A DNA stretch of 64,000 bases from Henricia sp. BOLD:AAB3569 (GCA_037783545.1 JBBELK010000634.1:1-64000); one strand, 5' to 3'; counted from the first letter of the stretch, positions 1 to 11,392 are shown. Notes: generated by a model not told the origin, from the sequence alone. Translations and numbers: made by a program.

Positions 1-961
1 CATTACGAAACTTAATATTTCTGCTATCTTTATTATGATGTTAAATCATACTGTGACAAGAATGTTCACTTCTCATTAGTCACTCAAAACAAACTCAAAA
101 ACCGAGGAACTTTTGTCCTATGGCTTGTGTACTTAGGAAAATGAAATTCCGTTTTTAAACACTTGCATTAATTTGAGCCGTTTGATCATAACTCTTATCC
201 TGAAAAAAGGAGGCTGCTTCTCTCCATATGATAATCATACACTAAAAACTTAACTGTTTTAGCATCTCTTTTTTGATTGTTTTAGACGTGTTATTTTCTT
301 TACACGTTCTTCCTTTTTCGTTTCAATACGAAAATTGTATCATGATAACATAATACATGATTAACTTGAGTTTTCTACTCAGTTCTGCACTCGACTTAGT
401 GGTCAGATTTTGTACCAAGCTTATGAACTCAGCTTATAACTTAAATTTCAAACATTATACTCGGCTAACTTAGCCTATCTCAATAAGTGTATAGATGGAA
501 AACCATTCAATAACTCAACTTTCCGCTGTTTGGCTAATCTTGCCTTATTTCGTAACTTAAGTTTAAAACTGTGCCAGACTTAGCATTAAGGACAATATTC
601 AATAACTTAACTTTCTCTGGCTTTAAGTATCTGGCCTTATTCCAGAACTTAAGTTTGCACTCTAGCATCTTAATATTTTTTATCAAATGAAAAAATATCA
701 TATCTCGGGTCATTTTGACCTGAACTGACTGTTCACTATTTTGGCCCGCTTAAATTCAGTACATTCGAGCAGTGAACCTTTTGACTGTCATTCATTCGTG
801 TCGTTATTTCAAATTACTAGTCGTTGTGAACGATAATATTCACATTTACATTAGCTTACTTGCTATATCATAGCATAGTTTTACTCTTTCTTAAACAAAT
901 TTGATTTGAAAACTTCTTGAGGTTATTTGCCATTAGCAACCACACTTCTCAAGTTGTAATT
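1..961. other. AT-rich 3' flank of the DIRS element, no gene
   Basis: No convincing coding region is seen. Around 504-670 two imperfect copies of a ~92-bp unit follow each other, each with a TTCAATAACT start and a later AACTTAAGTTT block; a looser relative lies at 361-480. In transcript sense this stretch lies downstream of the recombinase gene, so it may be the 3' untranslated and terminal region of the DIRS element. Its outer terminal repeat could not be identified. Confidence 0.4.
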
Positions 962-2008
962 TTATCTGGGTGCACTGTTACCCGGCATCGCCTTATCAAG
1001 TAAGGTTCTTGCAAATTCTGTATCATCTGGTGGCTTAACCACAGGTTTGTTGTAGTATGTTGCAAATGTCCGAGCATTTGCCCAACCAACAGTTTTATTT
1101 ATAGTGTCAATAGAAACTCCACTTTTTCGAGCTGCTGTTGTAGCTGATGCACGCACGCTGTGCGGTTTAAAGCAATCGTCATCTATACCTGCATTCTTCA
1201 GTGTAGCTTTAATCCATCTGCTGATAGTGTCCTTTGATGCAGCTCGATGAGGTTTTGACACAGTCAAAAACAGTTTGGATTCTCCGGTTCTAACTGTACT
1301 TGTAAGGTGTAGATATTTCCGGAGCATTGTGACAACACAAAGTCTCTTGTCTCTTGTCTCAGCAGGAAAAACAATTCTGTTTAAATGAAAACCTGGCTTG
1401 GACTGTTTCAAAAGTCCCTGGATTTGAAACACACATTTGGATGCAGTTAATTGCATAAAGTTTGTGTCTATTAGATGAAGCGTTTGGACTCTCTGTCCTG
1501 CTAACAGTGCCATCAATGTGGCCAGTTGTGGAGTTAGCTGCTTGAGGTTGACGGTACCTTCATTAAAAGTTGCTATGTATTGCAACACAATATTAGCATC
1601 CCAAATTACTTTATATCGCGGTAAACTAGGTCGTAATTGAAACACTCCTTTAAGAAATCTACAAATCAAGGGATGTTTGCCAATACCAAGTCCGTTTGGC
1701 TGTGTGATAAATGCCGATAAGGCAGAGCGAGCTGTATTAATTGAGGTGTATCCAGCTCCTTGTTCAAACAGATCAGTAAAGAAATCCAAAATGTTTTTAA
1801 TTCTTGGAAACAGAGGATCAATATCCCGATTGGAACAAAACAATCTCCTTCTTTCCAGATCTGTTTTGTATTGTTTAATGGTACCGTCTCTCCATGAAGC
1901 TACCCCAATGGAGGCTGCTCTTGGCGATATCCCCTTGTTGTGGGTAAAAATACAGGGGTTGTAACACATAACTGCATTAATAGCGGGTACCACGCTTGAG
2001 TAGGCCAA
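962..2008 (-). CDS. DIRS-type tyrosine recombinase
   Basis: Intact 348-residue reading frame resembling the tyrosine recombinase (phage-integrase fold) of DIRS-like retrotransposons, which integrates the circular cDNA without a DDE integrase. Visible catalytic landmarks are the first arginine in the AGQRVQ segment (about residue 170), the HSVR box (about 283-286, the H-x-x-R of the family), and a terminal WANARTFATYY segment supplying the nucleophilic tyrosine. It overlaps the end of the RT frame by about 109 bp in a different frame, the usual compact DIRS arrangement. It has no internal stop, unlike the upstream gag and pol of the same element. It sits in the cytoplasm/nucleus of the host cell as part of the retroelement. 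Assignment rests on motif order and context; a Crypton is unlikely because RT and RNase H are directly upstream. Confidence 0.88.
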   Translation of the reverse strand: MAYSSVVPAINAVMCYNPCIFTHNKGISPRAASIGVASWRDGTIKQYKTDLERRRLFCSNRDIDPLFPRIKNILDFFTDLFEQGAGYTSINTARSALSAFITQPNGLGIGKHPLICRFLKGVFQLRPSLPRYKVIWDANIVLQYIATFNEGTVNLKQLTPQLATLMALLAGQRVQTLHLIDTNFMQLTASKCVFQIQGLLKQSKPGFHLNRIVFPAETRDKRLCVVTMLRKYLHLTSTVRTGESKLFLTVSKPHRAASKDTISRWIKATLKNAGIDDDCFKPHSVRASATTAARKSGVSIDTINKTVGWANARTFATYYNKPVVKPPDDTEFARTLLDKAMPGNSAPR

Positions 2009-3804
2009 TCTGGGGCTATTACTACTAACGTTGCTTTGTCCTCCTCAACCTTTTGGAGGACTCTGCTCATAAGTGAAAACGGAGGAAAGGCATAAGCCAT
2101 ATATCTTGACCAATTGATAGTAAATGCATCTGTGGCAAAAGAAAAAGGGTCAGGTCGCCAGGACACATAACGCTTCAGTTGCGCATTATGTCGAGTAGCA
2201 AATAAATCAATGTCGGGTTGTACTGTTAATTGCTCTAATGCATATTTGAGCATGTTTTCATTCAATTTCCACTCCATGTTATCTGAGAAATGTCTTGATT
2301 CCCAATCAGCTTTTATGTTATCTTTTCCTGGGATAAACATTGCTGTTAACCAGATACTGCGTGTTTCACACCATTCAAGCATTTCTCTTGTAAAAGAGTT
2401 GCATACATTGGAATGGGTACCTCCCATTTGATTGATGTGAGCGACAGCCGTACTGTTGTCCACTTTAAGCAAGATATGCTGATTATTTGTGGACGAGAAA
2501 AATGACTGTAGGCCATAAAAGGCTGCTTTAATCTCAAGTGAATTTATATGCAGTTGACTTTCACTGCTTGACCAGCGTCCACCTGTAGAGCCTTTATAAC
2601 AAATGGCTCCCCAGCCGAGCAAAGAAGCATCGGAATACATCTCACAATCTGGACTTTTGCGCATAATAACGTTACTTGTTTTTTCGATATTAATAATCCA
2701 CCATTGCAAATGTTGTTTTGCTTTATCTGATAATTGCATTTTTGCTTCATAGTCGCCTTCATTTTCTTTTAAGGCCTTAATCTTCTCAAGTTCTATTTGA
2801 CGATAGCGCAACTGACCATACGGTACAGCTGGAAAAACATAAACCATGCATCCTGTAACATGTGCCACATCTCTGATTGTTGGCTTATTGGTTCCATATA
2901 ATGTCTGATACGTAATCTTTAATGTGGTACTCTTCTCATTCGTCAATGAGACTCTCATACTTTGGGAGTTAATAACAAATCCCAAGAAAACAAATTTTTG
3001 AGTAGGCTTCAAAACTGATTTCTCAAGGTGGACTGTAAACCCAAGTCGGGTGAACAATGCCATTGTGTCCATCACATTCCTTTCACATTCCTGGTATGAA
3101 TTTCCCTGAAGGTAAGTATCGTCAATATATGCTACAGAAACTTGGCCCATTTTCCTCAGTGTCGCGTACACTGGCTTAAGCAACTTGGTAAAAATTCTGG
3201 GTGCTGACGCCAACCCGTTAGGCAAACAAGTATATTGATAGAGTTTGCCTCTCCACTCAAATCTGAGTAAATGTTGAAATTCCATGGCAATGGGCACTGT
3301 GTAATATGCATGACGTAAATCTAAAGACGCCATGAAACAGTTGGGCCGTAACACTTTGAGAACAGTTTGAAACGTGTCCATTTTAAAATGATGATATTCT
3401 ACGTAAGAATTCAACTTTTTTAAATTCAAAATTACTCAGAATGTTCCATCCTTTTTTGGGCGCACGAAAATCGTGGAAATAAATTCGCCTCTGGAGTGCT
3501 GGGCTTCCACAACCACCCGAGTTTCCAATAATTTAGAAATTTATAAATCTATAGCACTCTTTCCAAGTTCATTGAACTGGATTTCCCGTGGCTTTATGTT
3601 CTGTACGGGGGTTTTTGTAAGTTCGATTTTGTATCCTTTCACCAATTGAAGTATCCATTTATCAGATGTGATGGTTTTCCATACGTGGGAAAACTCTTTC
3701 AATTTACCTGCTTTAAATATATCAGGTTTTAACTCATTTGTTAAGCTTACCCCTTGCTTTGGGGGCATAATTAGGGCTTGGTGTTCCACCTCTTTGGTGC
3801 CCAT
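1900..3804 (-). pseudogene. DIRS-type reverse transcriptase-RNase H (two in-frame stops)
   Basis: Reverse transcriptase followed by RNase H. The downstream open part (3429 to 1900, 509 codons) shows the RT motif A aspartate in ASLDLRHAY, the YIDD catalytic box, an LGF motif, and RNase H acidic residues in YSDAS, SLEIKA, KVDNST and DNIKAD. A DIRS-typical C-terminal extension ending near PDWPTQAWYP follows. The frame continues upstream: IFVRPKKDGT and, further back, the frame from 3804 to 3541 belong to the same protein. Two stops interrupt it, TGA at 3438-3436 (in a TTC-TGA-GTA context where family members have Arg, so a CGA to TGA change is likely) and TAA at 3543-3541. The rest has no frameshift. 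The element is therefore probably unable to make its own RT. Confidence 0.85.
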
Positions 3805-5003
3805 CTGCGACTGCCGTCTTGATAGTTTTTTGCCGTTTGCCCGTATATTGCGCCTCGTTGATAACCAGTTTGTCGGTATGCCCGATTACTGCGTTGGTAT
3901 GTACTGACGCCTTGTGTTCGATACCCGAACGTGTCAGGAGCAATTTTTTTGCCCATTCTCTTTGTTGCGTTAATGTCGCTCACTCGCTTCGACAAATCAT
4001 CACCAAACAAGAGTTTAGATACTGGTGTCTGCTCTGAACATATTTGGCGGTACTGAGCACTCAAATCCGGTTTAATGAATTCCTTTCGTTTCTGACTTAT
4101 TTCACAATATGCATGGGCTGTTAAAGCCATTGCATCTACACATTTTCGGATTTCTGATGTTGGATCCCAGGACTGTATGTCAATTCCCCCCCCCCCCCCC
4201 CCGCCCCCTTTAAGTCTACAAGGGTTTCCACTACATGGATTATTCATTTGGCACTACGGCCTTCAGCTGAATGGCTTGTAATTTTTGGTATTTCAAGTCC
4301 TGTCGCTTTGTTTGTGTTCTCATTTTCCTCCAAATCTCGGGAATCACCCGGATTCCTGTCATAGCGTCACATTTCTCAGGACGAGGATAAAGTTCCTCCT
4401 TTTCCTTATACTTGGTATCGGTCATCTTGGACAGTAAAACAGTATTCACCATTTTTGCAAGCTCTAGCTTTACTTTCGGCCCAAGGTTACCTGCGGACGT
4501 AAAATCCTGCACAATGTCCTCTAAGAGCCCGCCTTTTTCCCTATCAGTTTTTTGGGATTCAGGTTCAGAGGTTTTCTCCTCCGGGCTAGTGCTCACGGCC
4601 ATAAGCTGTTCCAAATTTGGCATGCCTTTGTTTGCATCGGGTGTGCCCGCTTCACAAAGAAGTCGTGGCTTTTTGGCAGGCATACTATTACTAGTACTCC
4701 GCCTCTTTGTACAAATTCCCTGGCCCGTAGCCAGTGGTACAACATTAGTTTTACGGCTTTTCAAACATGGCGCCTCTTTATATACTTTGCGTTTTTTACT
4801 TCCCCATGTGGCGCTCAATTCAGCCAATTGTTTATCGTATCTATTTCATCTAAGAACGGCACATTTTCTAACTCTTGCCTGTCATTACTGTCATCTTCAT
4901 TCGCCAACGTGTCTGCCAATTCAAGCAATAGGCGTTCATTCTCGTCTGCTGTAGACATCTTTCCAGTGTAGAATAACGTACGTTGTGCTTTAGTGCCTAG
5001 CAC
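3771..5003 (-). pseudogene. DIRS-type Gag-like protein, frameshifted
   Basis: Three overlapping minus-strand pieces in different frames (5003-4815, 4827-4240, 4247-3771) read as one broken Gag-like protein upstream of the RT. The middle piece is basic and serine-rich at its start, then has a PRPEKCDAMTGIRV segment. The last piece has an ISQKRKEF...LLFGDDLSKRV stretch, then a Tyr/Arg/Gln-rich tail. Both are in the style of DIRS ORF1 proteins, which have no zinc knuckle. The second junction lies beside a 17-base C run at 4186-4202 followed by G and five more C, read as a glycine tract on the minus strand; slippage there is a plausible cause of the frame change. The first junction is at about 4820. 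Function as nucleocapsid is inferred from position. Confidence 0.6.
4186..4208. repeat. Homopolymer C tract (C17-G-C5)
   Basis: A run of 17 C, one G and five C inside the DIRS Gag-like region. It may be a real microsatellite or partly an assembly artefact; it coincides with the loss of the gag frame. Confidence 0.9.
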
Positions 5004-6336
5004 TGAAAAACACGTCCGAAGGCTTTGAGGTCTTGATACGCACTGAGGGCTTGTGGTCAGCGCAATCTCACGTAATCACGTAGTGACGTAATAGGGTGAG
5101 GTAGAATTACTTTTAGGTTACTAAACATTTAACAGATTTCCAAAAATATTTTGGCTGAAGAAAAAAAAGACCAAGCGGTTAGGGTTAAGCTGTGTTATAT
5201 TAGAATCTTACGACATTGGATGGAAAAATGTTAAAATTGTTTGACCATTGATCAATTTAAAAGACCAAAGACCCAATCAATTGTAGCATTTGCGCGTTTC
5301 ACTCGTCTTGGGACAAAATTTAAGTTATCCGGATATGAATTTTAAGGACATTTTTTTTTAATGTGCGGGAAAACCTGTATTAACAATGCCGTCATTTATT
5401 TTGAGTGTGAAAATAAAGTAAATTAAATTGAAATTGAATTGATACATAAGTTTGTATTTTTCACGGTTTAAGCATTCCACAATTAGGAATATCAAATTAT
5501 GAGGCTATTTGTGGCAAAAGGTCCCGGAAAGGTTCACCGAGACTTGTGACTTTTTTACCCATTAAAATTGGCAGTAACGATTACTTTAAAAAAAATATAA
5601 TTCTGTATCCGTTCTGAGTCTTGGTAAAACCATTTAATACATAATAACAAAATCTGAACTTTAATTATAATCACTAAATTTATAATCTGAGACAACATGT
5701 AGACACTAGCATGTATTAACTAGTGTTGCATTGGTTTATACTATGGGTATTTGTGAAACAATCTAAGTTTGAATGGACTTCACCGGTTTTTACTTCGGGA
5801 AAGGTACACCCCAAAGAGAATTATTAAAGCTTAAAGTGGCGGATCATAAAACGCGCAAAATAACTTATCCTGATAATATCCTGCCCGCATTTGTGTACTA
5901 AGAAAATATTTGTTATTTTTTGAATCACTTCCGCATTTTTGACACTCGGCGGCTGTTTTGGTATTCTTTTTACAAAAGTGCAAGTTTCTATAAACGGAGT
6001 TCCTGTGGGTCCTTTTGTACAATGAAAAAATGTCTCAACAATTAAAAGTAAATTCCAAATTTCCCGGCTGCCAGTGTGATACGACAATAAAAAGTTACTT
6101 AACCGTGTCATCGTACTTTGAACCAGCTAGTCAATGTTTTGATCCGTTGCTATGGATCCAGGCAATGTCATTGAAATTACAAGAATTCAAAGCCCAGCTT
6201 TTTGCGGTTATGAACCGGGGTTTGGCGTTTTTAAACGACATTTCAATTACCATGCAGAATATATTGCCAGCCTATTAGACCTAAATATCGAATAGTGGCC
6301 TTGAAAAAATATTTCCATAAAATATATACATTTATA
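5004..6336. other. AT-rich spacer, no gene
   Basis: Region between the DIRS gag start and the left Tc1 terminus. Short frames on both strands show no recognisable domain and look random. The first 100 bp (5004-5100) may be the DIRS 5' leader or terminus. No terminal repeat was recognised. Confidence 0.4.
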
Positions 6337-6600
6337 CAGTCCTGCCCAAAAGTTTACATACACTTGAGCAGAAAGCAGTTGACTTTTATTTAGACATCTT
6401 TGTTTTTCATTTCTTTAAGAATTTCAACCATTCCCTTTTTTATCTACCACAGACATGATGTTACAAAAGTAGTAGGTCAAAAGTTTACATACAGCACACT
6501 CTAAGATTGTCTATAATACTTTGTTGCATTGCTTTTACCTTTTATAACCTCAGTCAATCTTGTGAAATGACCATCAATCAGCTTCTTGCAATACTCTTAA
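6337..6600 (-). mobile_element. Tc1-like element A, 3' terminal region with IR/DR
   Basis: Begins CAGTCCTGCCC after a TA at 6335-6336 and contains an outer AAGTTTACATACACTTGAG block (about 6350) and an inner AAGTTTACATACAGC block (about 6480). This double direct repeat within one inverted terminus is the IR/DR layout known from Sleeping Beauty-like Tc1 elements. It is the inverted counterpart of 12619-12880. The rest of copy A resumes at 11030 after a foldback-like insertion. Confidence 0.8.
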
Positions 6601-7239
6601 GGGATCTTAAGAGTAAGGGACTGTAAATATAAATAATTTTTTGAAAATGTTGGCCATGGCCAAAAAATGGATTTCCTTTATACTTTTATATTTGATGGAC
6701 CTTTGCCCCAAACTAACAGATGTGGTAAAAGTTTTGAAAAAATACCTTTGTTGCTATGGCAACAGCCAAATTTAGATTTTTGCCATTTTGTCACTTTTTT
6801 AAGAGTGAAATTTGCATATTTTCAAAACTGCGTCACCATTAAACAAGATATAGAAAATAATTTTCTTTAAAAGTTATTGATAGGTGGGTCCTTGGAGACT
6901 GCGCTGTAGGTATAAAAATAGTCACCAGGTATTTGGGTGGGTTATACCATTTATTTAAAATAGGGGTGTTTTTTACTTTTTCAAAGTATGAAAATATACC
7001 ATTTTTTGACAGCTCATAACCCATATGGTAGTGCTCCAATTTGAATATCGGCCACACATTTTTGAGATGAGACATTGGTCTTGTGGAATATTAAAAGAAT
7101 AGCTGGGGGAAACTATTTTATTTTTCGCAGTGTTGCCAGACATTTCCCCATTTTTTCAAATGTTGGTGGAAGGCTAAGTAGAATAGGCGACATTTCAAAA
7201 AGGTGGCAGAAAGGGGAATTATTTTTTAGTAGAATGTTG

Positions 7240-7660
7240 TAACATGTTGAATTGACCTAATTTTGCGGTGGTGAATCCAAAAATGATGGTTAAGAAGCTG
7301 TATTTTACGTTAAAGGGGTATTTTTTGGCAAAAAGTATAAAAATTTGTTGCAAAACAAGGCTTTTTTGTACAGCAAAACCCTTTTCCTCAAATAGAACAT
7401 GGTAACATGCCACTCTTACTTAATTTGGGGTGGTGAATCCAAAAATGACTGTTACGAAGCTGTATGTTAAGGGGCAATTTCGGCAAAAAAAGTCAAACAA
7501 TTGGGAGAAAAACAATTAAGTGTTTTTAGTACAGGCGACATTTCAAAAAGGTGGCAGAAAGAGGAATTTTTTAGTAGAAGGTTGTAACATGTTGATTTAA
7601 TCTAATTTTGGGGTGCTGACTCCAAAAATTACAGTTATGAAGTTGTATTTTAGGTTAAAG
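7240..7660. repeat. Tandem ~180-bp subrepeats in left foldback arm
   Basis: The block GGTGGTGAATCCAAAAATGA recurs (about 7266, 7428 and, diverged, 7612), each time followed by an aagctgtat...ttaa segment. Intervening segments contain TTTTTTAGTAGAA and GTAACATG motifs. The right arm carries the inverted equivalents at about 9890-10430. Confidence 0.7.
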
Positions 7661-7718
7661 GGGTATTTGTGGCCCAAAAATGCATTGCTATTGTCAAAAA
7701 GTGCATTGACACAATCCA

Positions 7719-7966
7719 ATCCTCCAAGCAAAAGGGGAATGCACTGCATGACAATAGCAGTGAATTTTGTGACATTTCACTTTTCGTCCACTCCTGTATT
7801 CCGCTATACTGCACATCCCCCAATTGATTAATCATAACACATGACACATCACTGTAAAGAGGAATAACATGGCTTTCCAATGATACCAAATTAAAGGGAA
7901 AGAATTAAGTAACAAGAGAGAAATCGTCAGTCAAACTTGACTTTCTGAACTTTTTTGAGGAGTTTA
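7719..7966. repeat. Dispersed palindromic-MITE half, copy 1
   Basis: Nearly the same sequence lies at 8197-8443, and the full palindromic form lies at 59193-59682. It ends in the family terminus (gaactttttt gaggagttta). It is part of a local duplication whose other marker is TTTTCTTGGAAACAATATAA at 7967 and 8160. Confidence 0.7.
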
Positions 7967-8196
7967 TTTTCTTGGAAACAATATAATGATCTCGAGTTTT
8001 ACTTTTAAGTGCTCAAAGAGATTTTTTAAAATGATGGCAAAATCATCCAATTAAACAAAGAATTTATACCACTTGTCAGCAAAAACTGAAATGTGAAATA
8101 CCTTCTGTCGTGGTTGCTTCCGTGGTTGAAATTGGTGTCTCACATCTATCTCCAGTTTATTTTCTTGGAAACAATATAATGATCTCGAGTTTTACT

Positions 8197-8443
8197 TCCT
8201 CCAAGCAAAAGGGGAATGCACTGCATGACAATAGCAGTGAATTTTGTGACATTTCACTTTTCGTCCACTCCTGTATTCCGCTATACTGCACATCCCCCAA
8301 TTGATTAATCATAACACATGACACATCACTGTAAAGAGGAATAACATGGCTTTCCAATGATACCAAATTCAAGGGAAATGATTTAGTAACAAGAGAAAAA
8401 TCGTCAGTCAAACTTGACTTTCCGAACTTCTTTTGAGGAGTTT
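8197..8443. repeat. Dispersed palindromic-MITE half, copy 2
   Basis: Second half copy, very close to 7719-7966 and same orientation, ending TCTTTTGAGGAGTTTA. The reverse-strand frames seen in both copies are shared by descent and are not genes. Confidence 0.7.
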
Positions 8444-8937
8444 AGTACAAAGCAGGTATTTCCATAATGAAAATTAACCAGTGCATTTAAGGAAAATAAT
8501 CTTATCATATCAGTTATACAGTGGAATATGAATATATTGAACTTGAAGTGTGCAACATACACATTACTAGAAGTGTTAAAATCTCTTTTGCTTCAGGTAA
8601 TATGAGACAACGGCATATAATTTGAAAGTGGTAATAAGAGAAGGATGGGGGATGGGGAATTTATAATTAAAAGGTGAGAACATTTCTTAGAATAGAGACG
8701 TTGTTTTAGTACAAAACAAATATTTTAAAGATAAATCGGGAACATGCCAATCCTACCTTTTCATCCATTTCGTCCTAAAACAAAGTGGTCGAAAATTATG
8801 TCTTTGCTTGCAACTTTTTTTATGTTTTTGGTTTGTTTGCTGTTTGTTTCTCGGATACACTTCTCATTAAAACAAATACAAACATTTGGTTGGATTCAGC
8901 TTCGACAAGACATTTGTCTGGTCACCAACACCACAAT

Positions 8938-9212
8938 AATGAACCTATCAATTGTTTTCCCCGCCCCTCACCCCCGGACTGCCCCACATAAGAGGCGGAG
9001 ATTGTCACTTTTCTTGCGAGACAAATTCCCCAACCTTGGGCCAAAATTTAGGTGACAAAAACCCCCACCGTCGGGTGCAAAATGTACATCTTGCTATCGG
9101 ATGCATAGAAATTTATATTTCAATGCGACAAAACCTCACCCTGGGGCATGAACAATTTGGGGGCAGCCCGGGAGAGGGGGGCACCCGGGGGAGGGAGGGA
9201 GTGGAACGAATG
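8938..9212. repeat. CACCCC/CAATTGTT dispersed repeat, copy 1
   Basis: Starts at CCTATCAATTGTTTTCCCC, then a CCCC-rich stretch, a 'gattgtcacttttc...gcgagacaaattcccc' core and a GGGG-rich end. Related copies lie at 37203-37482 and 47891-48117; the last has clear inverted termini. Confidence 0.65.
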
Positions 9213-9219
9213 ATATGTG

Positions 9220-9480
9220 CATAATGGAAACCACCGGTCTCGAAGATATCCGTGCAACCATCTTACAAAGACGTCACCCTCTCTTTGGCCACATTGACTG
9301 CTACCAGATGACATGCCAGCTCATGGCACCCTTAACTAAGCTGCGCATCAACATTGAAGGGGGACCGGGACTCCATATTCTGACGTTGCCTGAATGAGAC
9401 CCAGGTGCCGCCCAAGCACCACCTGGGTGTGCTACCTGGAAGCTGATCACCGGACACGAGTACAACAGCTGTGACAGTCT
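9220..9480 (+). pseudogene. LINE reverse-transcriptase C-terminal fragment
   Basis: Forward translation contains GLEDIRATILQRRHPLFGHI and, in a shifted frame, a DDMPAH-like segment. This resembles the C-terminal region of some LINE RT proteins, where a ...RRRH.LFGH... and PAH.AL order is typical. The fragment is short, frameshifted and lies in the centre of the foldback-like element. No catalytic motif is present. A chance match is possible. Confidence 0.4.
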
Positions 9481-9509
9481 GCATCTCGTTTGATCTGGGC
9501 GGCTCTATA

Positions 9510-9732
9510 CACTGCAAAAACTGTGGTGTTAAATAACACAAGCTAAGATACCAAGCCTGGTGTTAAATGTTAACACCACTAGTATTAGTTTTAACACTGA
9601 GGGTGTTAAAAATAATGCATTTATTCTAAGTGTGGTATTAAAATTAACACCTATGTACATGTAGATACCAGGCTTGGTAAATATACAATACAACACTACT
9701 GGTGTTAATTTAACACCACAGTTTTTGCAGTG
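9510..9732. mobile_element. Palindromic MITE with TA target duplication
   Basis: Inverted termini CACTGCAAAAACTGTGGTGT and the exact complement at the other end, flanked by TA at 9508-9509 and 9733-9734. Internal GGTGTTAA/TTAACACC repeats extend the palindrome. TA duplication and size (223 bp) suggest a Tc1/mariner-mobilised MITE. Confidence 0.85.
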
Positions 9733-9879
9733 TAAGTCCGCCATGATGGATTAAGAGAACAACGATGACCACTGTACATTCGTTGTTGTTTTTACTGCAG
9801 GATTTTAAAATGTGTTTAATTATAACATCATTTCGATTTTGTTTCCCCATAAGAACCTTTGCCCTCGAAATACATCTTG

Positions 9880-10440
9880 GACACCGCTATTTTTGGATTC
9901 AGTACCCCAAATTAAGTAAGAGTGGCTTGTTATTACCATGTTCTGTTTCAGAAAACGGGGTTTTTCTGGACTAAAAACACTTAATTGTTTTTTCAAAAAA
10001 TTCCCTTTAACTTAAAACACAGCTTCGTAACAGTCATTTTTGGATTCAACACCCCCAAATTAAGTAAGAGTGGCATGTTACCATGTTCTATTTGAGGAAA
10101 AGGTTTTTTTTCTGTACAAAAAAACCTTGTTTTTCTACAAATTTATAGACTTTTTTGCCGAAATTGCCCCTTTAACTTAACATACAGCTTCGTAACAGTC
10201 ATTTTTGGATTCACCACCCCAAATTAAGTAAGAGTGGCATGTTACCATGTTCTATTTGAGGAAAAGGGTTTTTCTGTACAAAAAAGCCTTGTTTTGCAAC
10301 AAATTTTTATACTTTTTTGCAAAAAAATACCCCTTTAACGTAAAATACAGCTTCTTAACCATAATTTTTGGATTCACCACCGCAAAATTAGGTCAAATCA
10401 ACATGTTACAACCTTCTACTAAAAAATTCCTCTTTCTGCC
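9880..10440. repeat. Tandem ~180-bp subrepeats in right foldback arm
   Basis: About four degenerate units, each with a block like TTTTTGGATTCACCACCCCA (about 9890, 10030, 10204, 10366) followed by AAATTAAGTAAGAGTGGCAT in most units. They are inverse to the left-arm units. Confidence 0.7.
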
Positions 10441-11029
10441 ACTTTTTTGAAATGTCGCCTTCCACCAACATTTGAAAAAATGGGGAAATGTCTGGCAACA
10501 CTGCGAAAAATAAAATAGTTTCCCCCAGCTGTTCTTTTTATATTCCACAAGACCAATGTCTCATCTCAACAATATGTGGCCGATATTCAAATTGGAGCAC
10601 TACCATATGGGTTATGAGCTGTTAAAAAATGGTATATTTTCATACTTTGAAAAAGTTAAAAAACACACCTATTTGAAATAAATGGTATAACCCACCGACA
10701 TATCTGGTGATTATTTTTATACATCCAGTGCAGCCTCCAAGGACCCACCTATCCAAAACTGTTAAAGAAATTTTTTTTCTATATCTTGTTTAATGGTGAA
10801 GCAGTTTTGAAAATATGCAAATTTCACTCTTAAAAAAGTGACAAAAAATTGCAAAACTAGCCTAAAATCGTAATTTGGCTGTTGCCATGGCAACAAAGTA
10901 ATTTATTTTCAAAAATTTTACAAAATGTGTTAGTTTGGGGCAAAGGTCCGTCAAATATGAAAGTATGAAAAAAATCTATTTTTTACCGTGGCCACCCGAT
11001 TCTCGATATTTACAGTCCCTCACTCTTAA

Positions 11030-11392
11030 CACATTCTTCTTGACAGTTTTGGTAGAGTTCGGTCAAATTAGTGGCTTTTCTCTTGCGGACTCTATTTTTT
11101 AGAATTCCGTCCACAAATTATCTATTGGTTTAAGTCCAAGCTTTGAGCTAGCCATTCTAACCCATCTTCTTTGTTCTTCTGAACCCATCCAGCAACCAAC
11201 TTGGAAGTATGCTTCGGGTCGATGTCATGTTGTAAGGTCCAGTGATGCCCGAGGTTCAACTTTCGAGCGGACTGCTTCAGGATCCCTTGGAGAATTTCCA
11301 GGTATTCTTCTTTCTTCATGGTGCCATCTAACTTTAAGTGTTCCGGCATTGGTCAGAAAGGTGCGCTTCAACCCCAAGACTACCAAAAAACA
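11030..11392 (-). pseudogene. Tc1-like transposase C-terminal part (copy A)
   Basis: Minus-strand translation gives the C-terminal half of a Tc1 transposase: a TMKKEEYLEIL segment, QSARKLNLGHHW, the HDIDPKHTSK block holding the second catalytic aspartate, and LEWLAQSLDLN, the usual site of the third acidic residue region. The upstream (N-terminal) end is in a shifted frame and stops abruptly at about 11392, where plus-strand Tc1 sequence starts. The C-terminal side runs out at 11030 into the foldback-like insertion and continues in the 3' terminal region at 6600-6337. Copy A is 5' truncated and inactive. Confidence 0.85.

Larger units (their letters stand above)
6616..11020. mobile_element. 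Foldback-like DNA element with ~1 kb inverted arms
   Basis: Both ends read AGGGACTGTAAATAT (6616-6630) and its exact reverse complement (11006-11020). The inverted similarity then continues for roughly 1 kb on each side (left to about 7680, right from about 9880), with matching blocks around 6700/10930, 7030/10610 and 7150/10480. ACTCTTAA occurs at 6593-6600 and again at 11022-11029 and fits an 8-bp target duplication, with an extra 15 bp between the left copy and the repeat end. The arms contain degenerate ~180-bp subrepeats. No transposase is seen in the 2.2 kb centre, so the element is non-autonomous. It interrupts Tc1 copy A. Confidence 0.75.

Noticed and set aside
962-2008. Crypton (recombinase-only DNA transposon)
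   Set aside because: The recombinase directly follows and overlaps an RT-RNase H frame, so it is a DIRS element.
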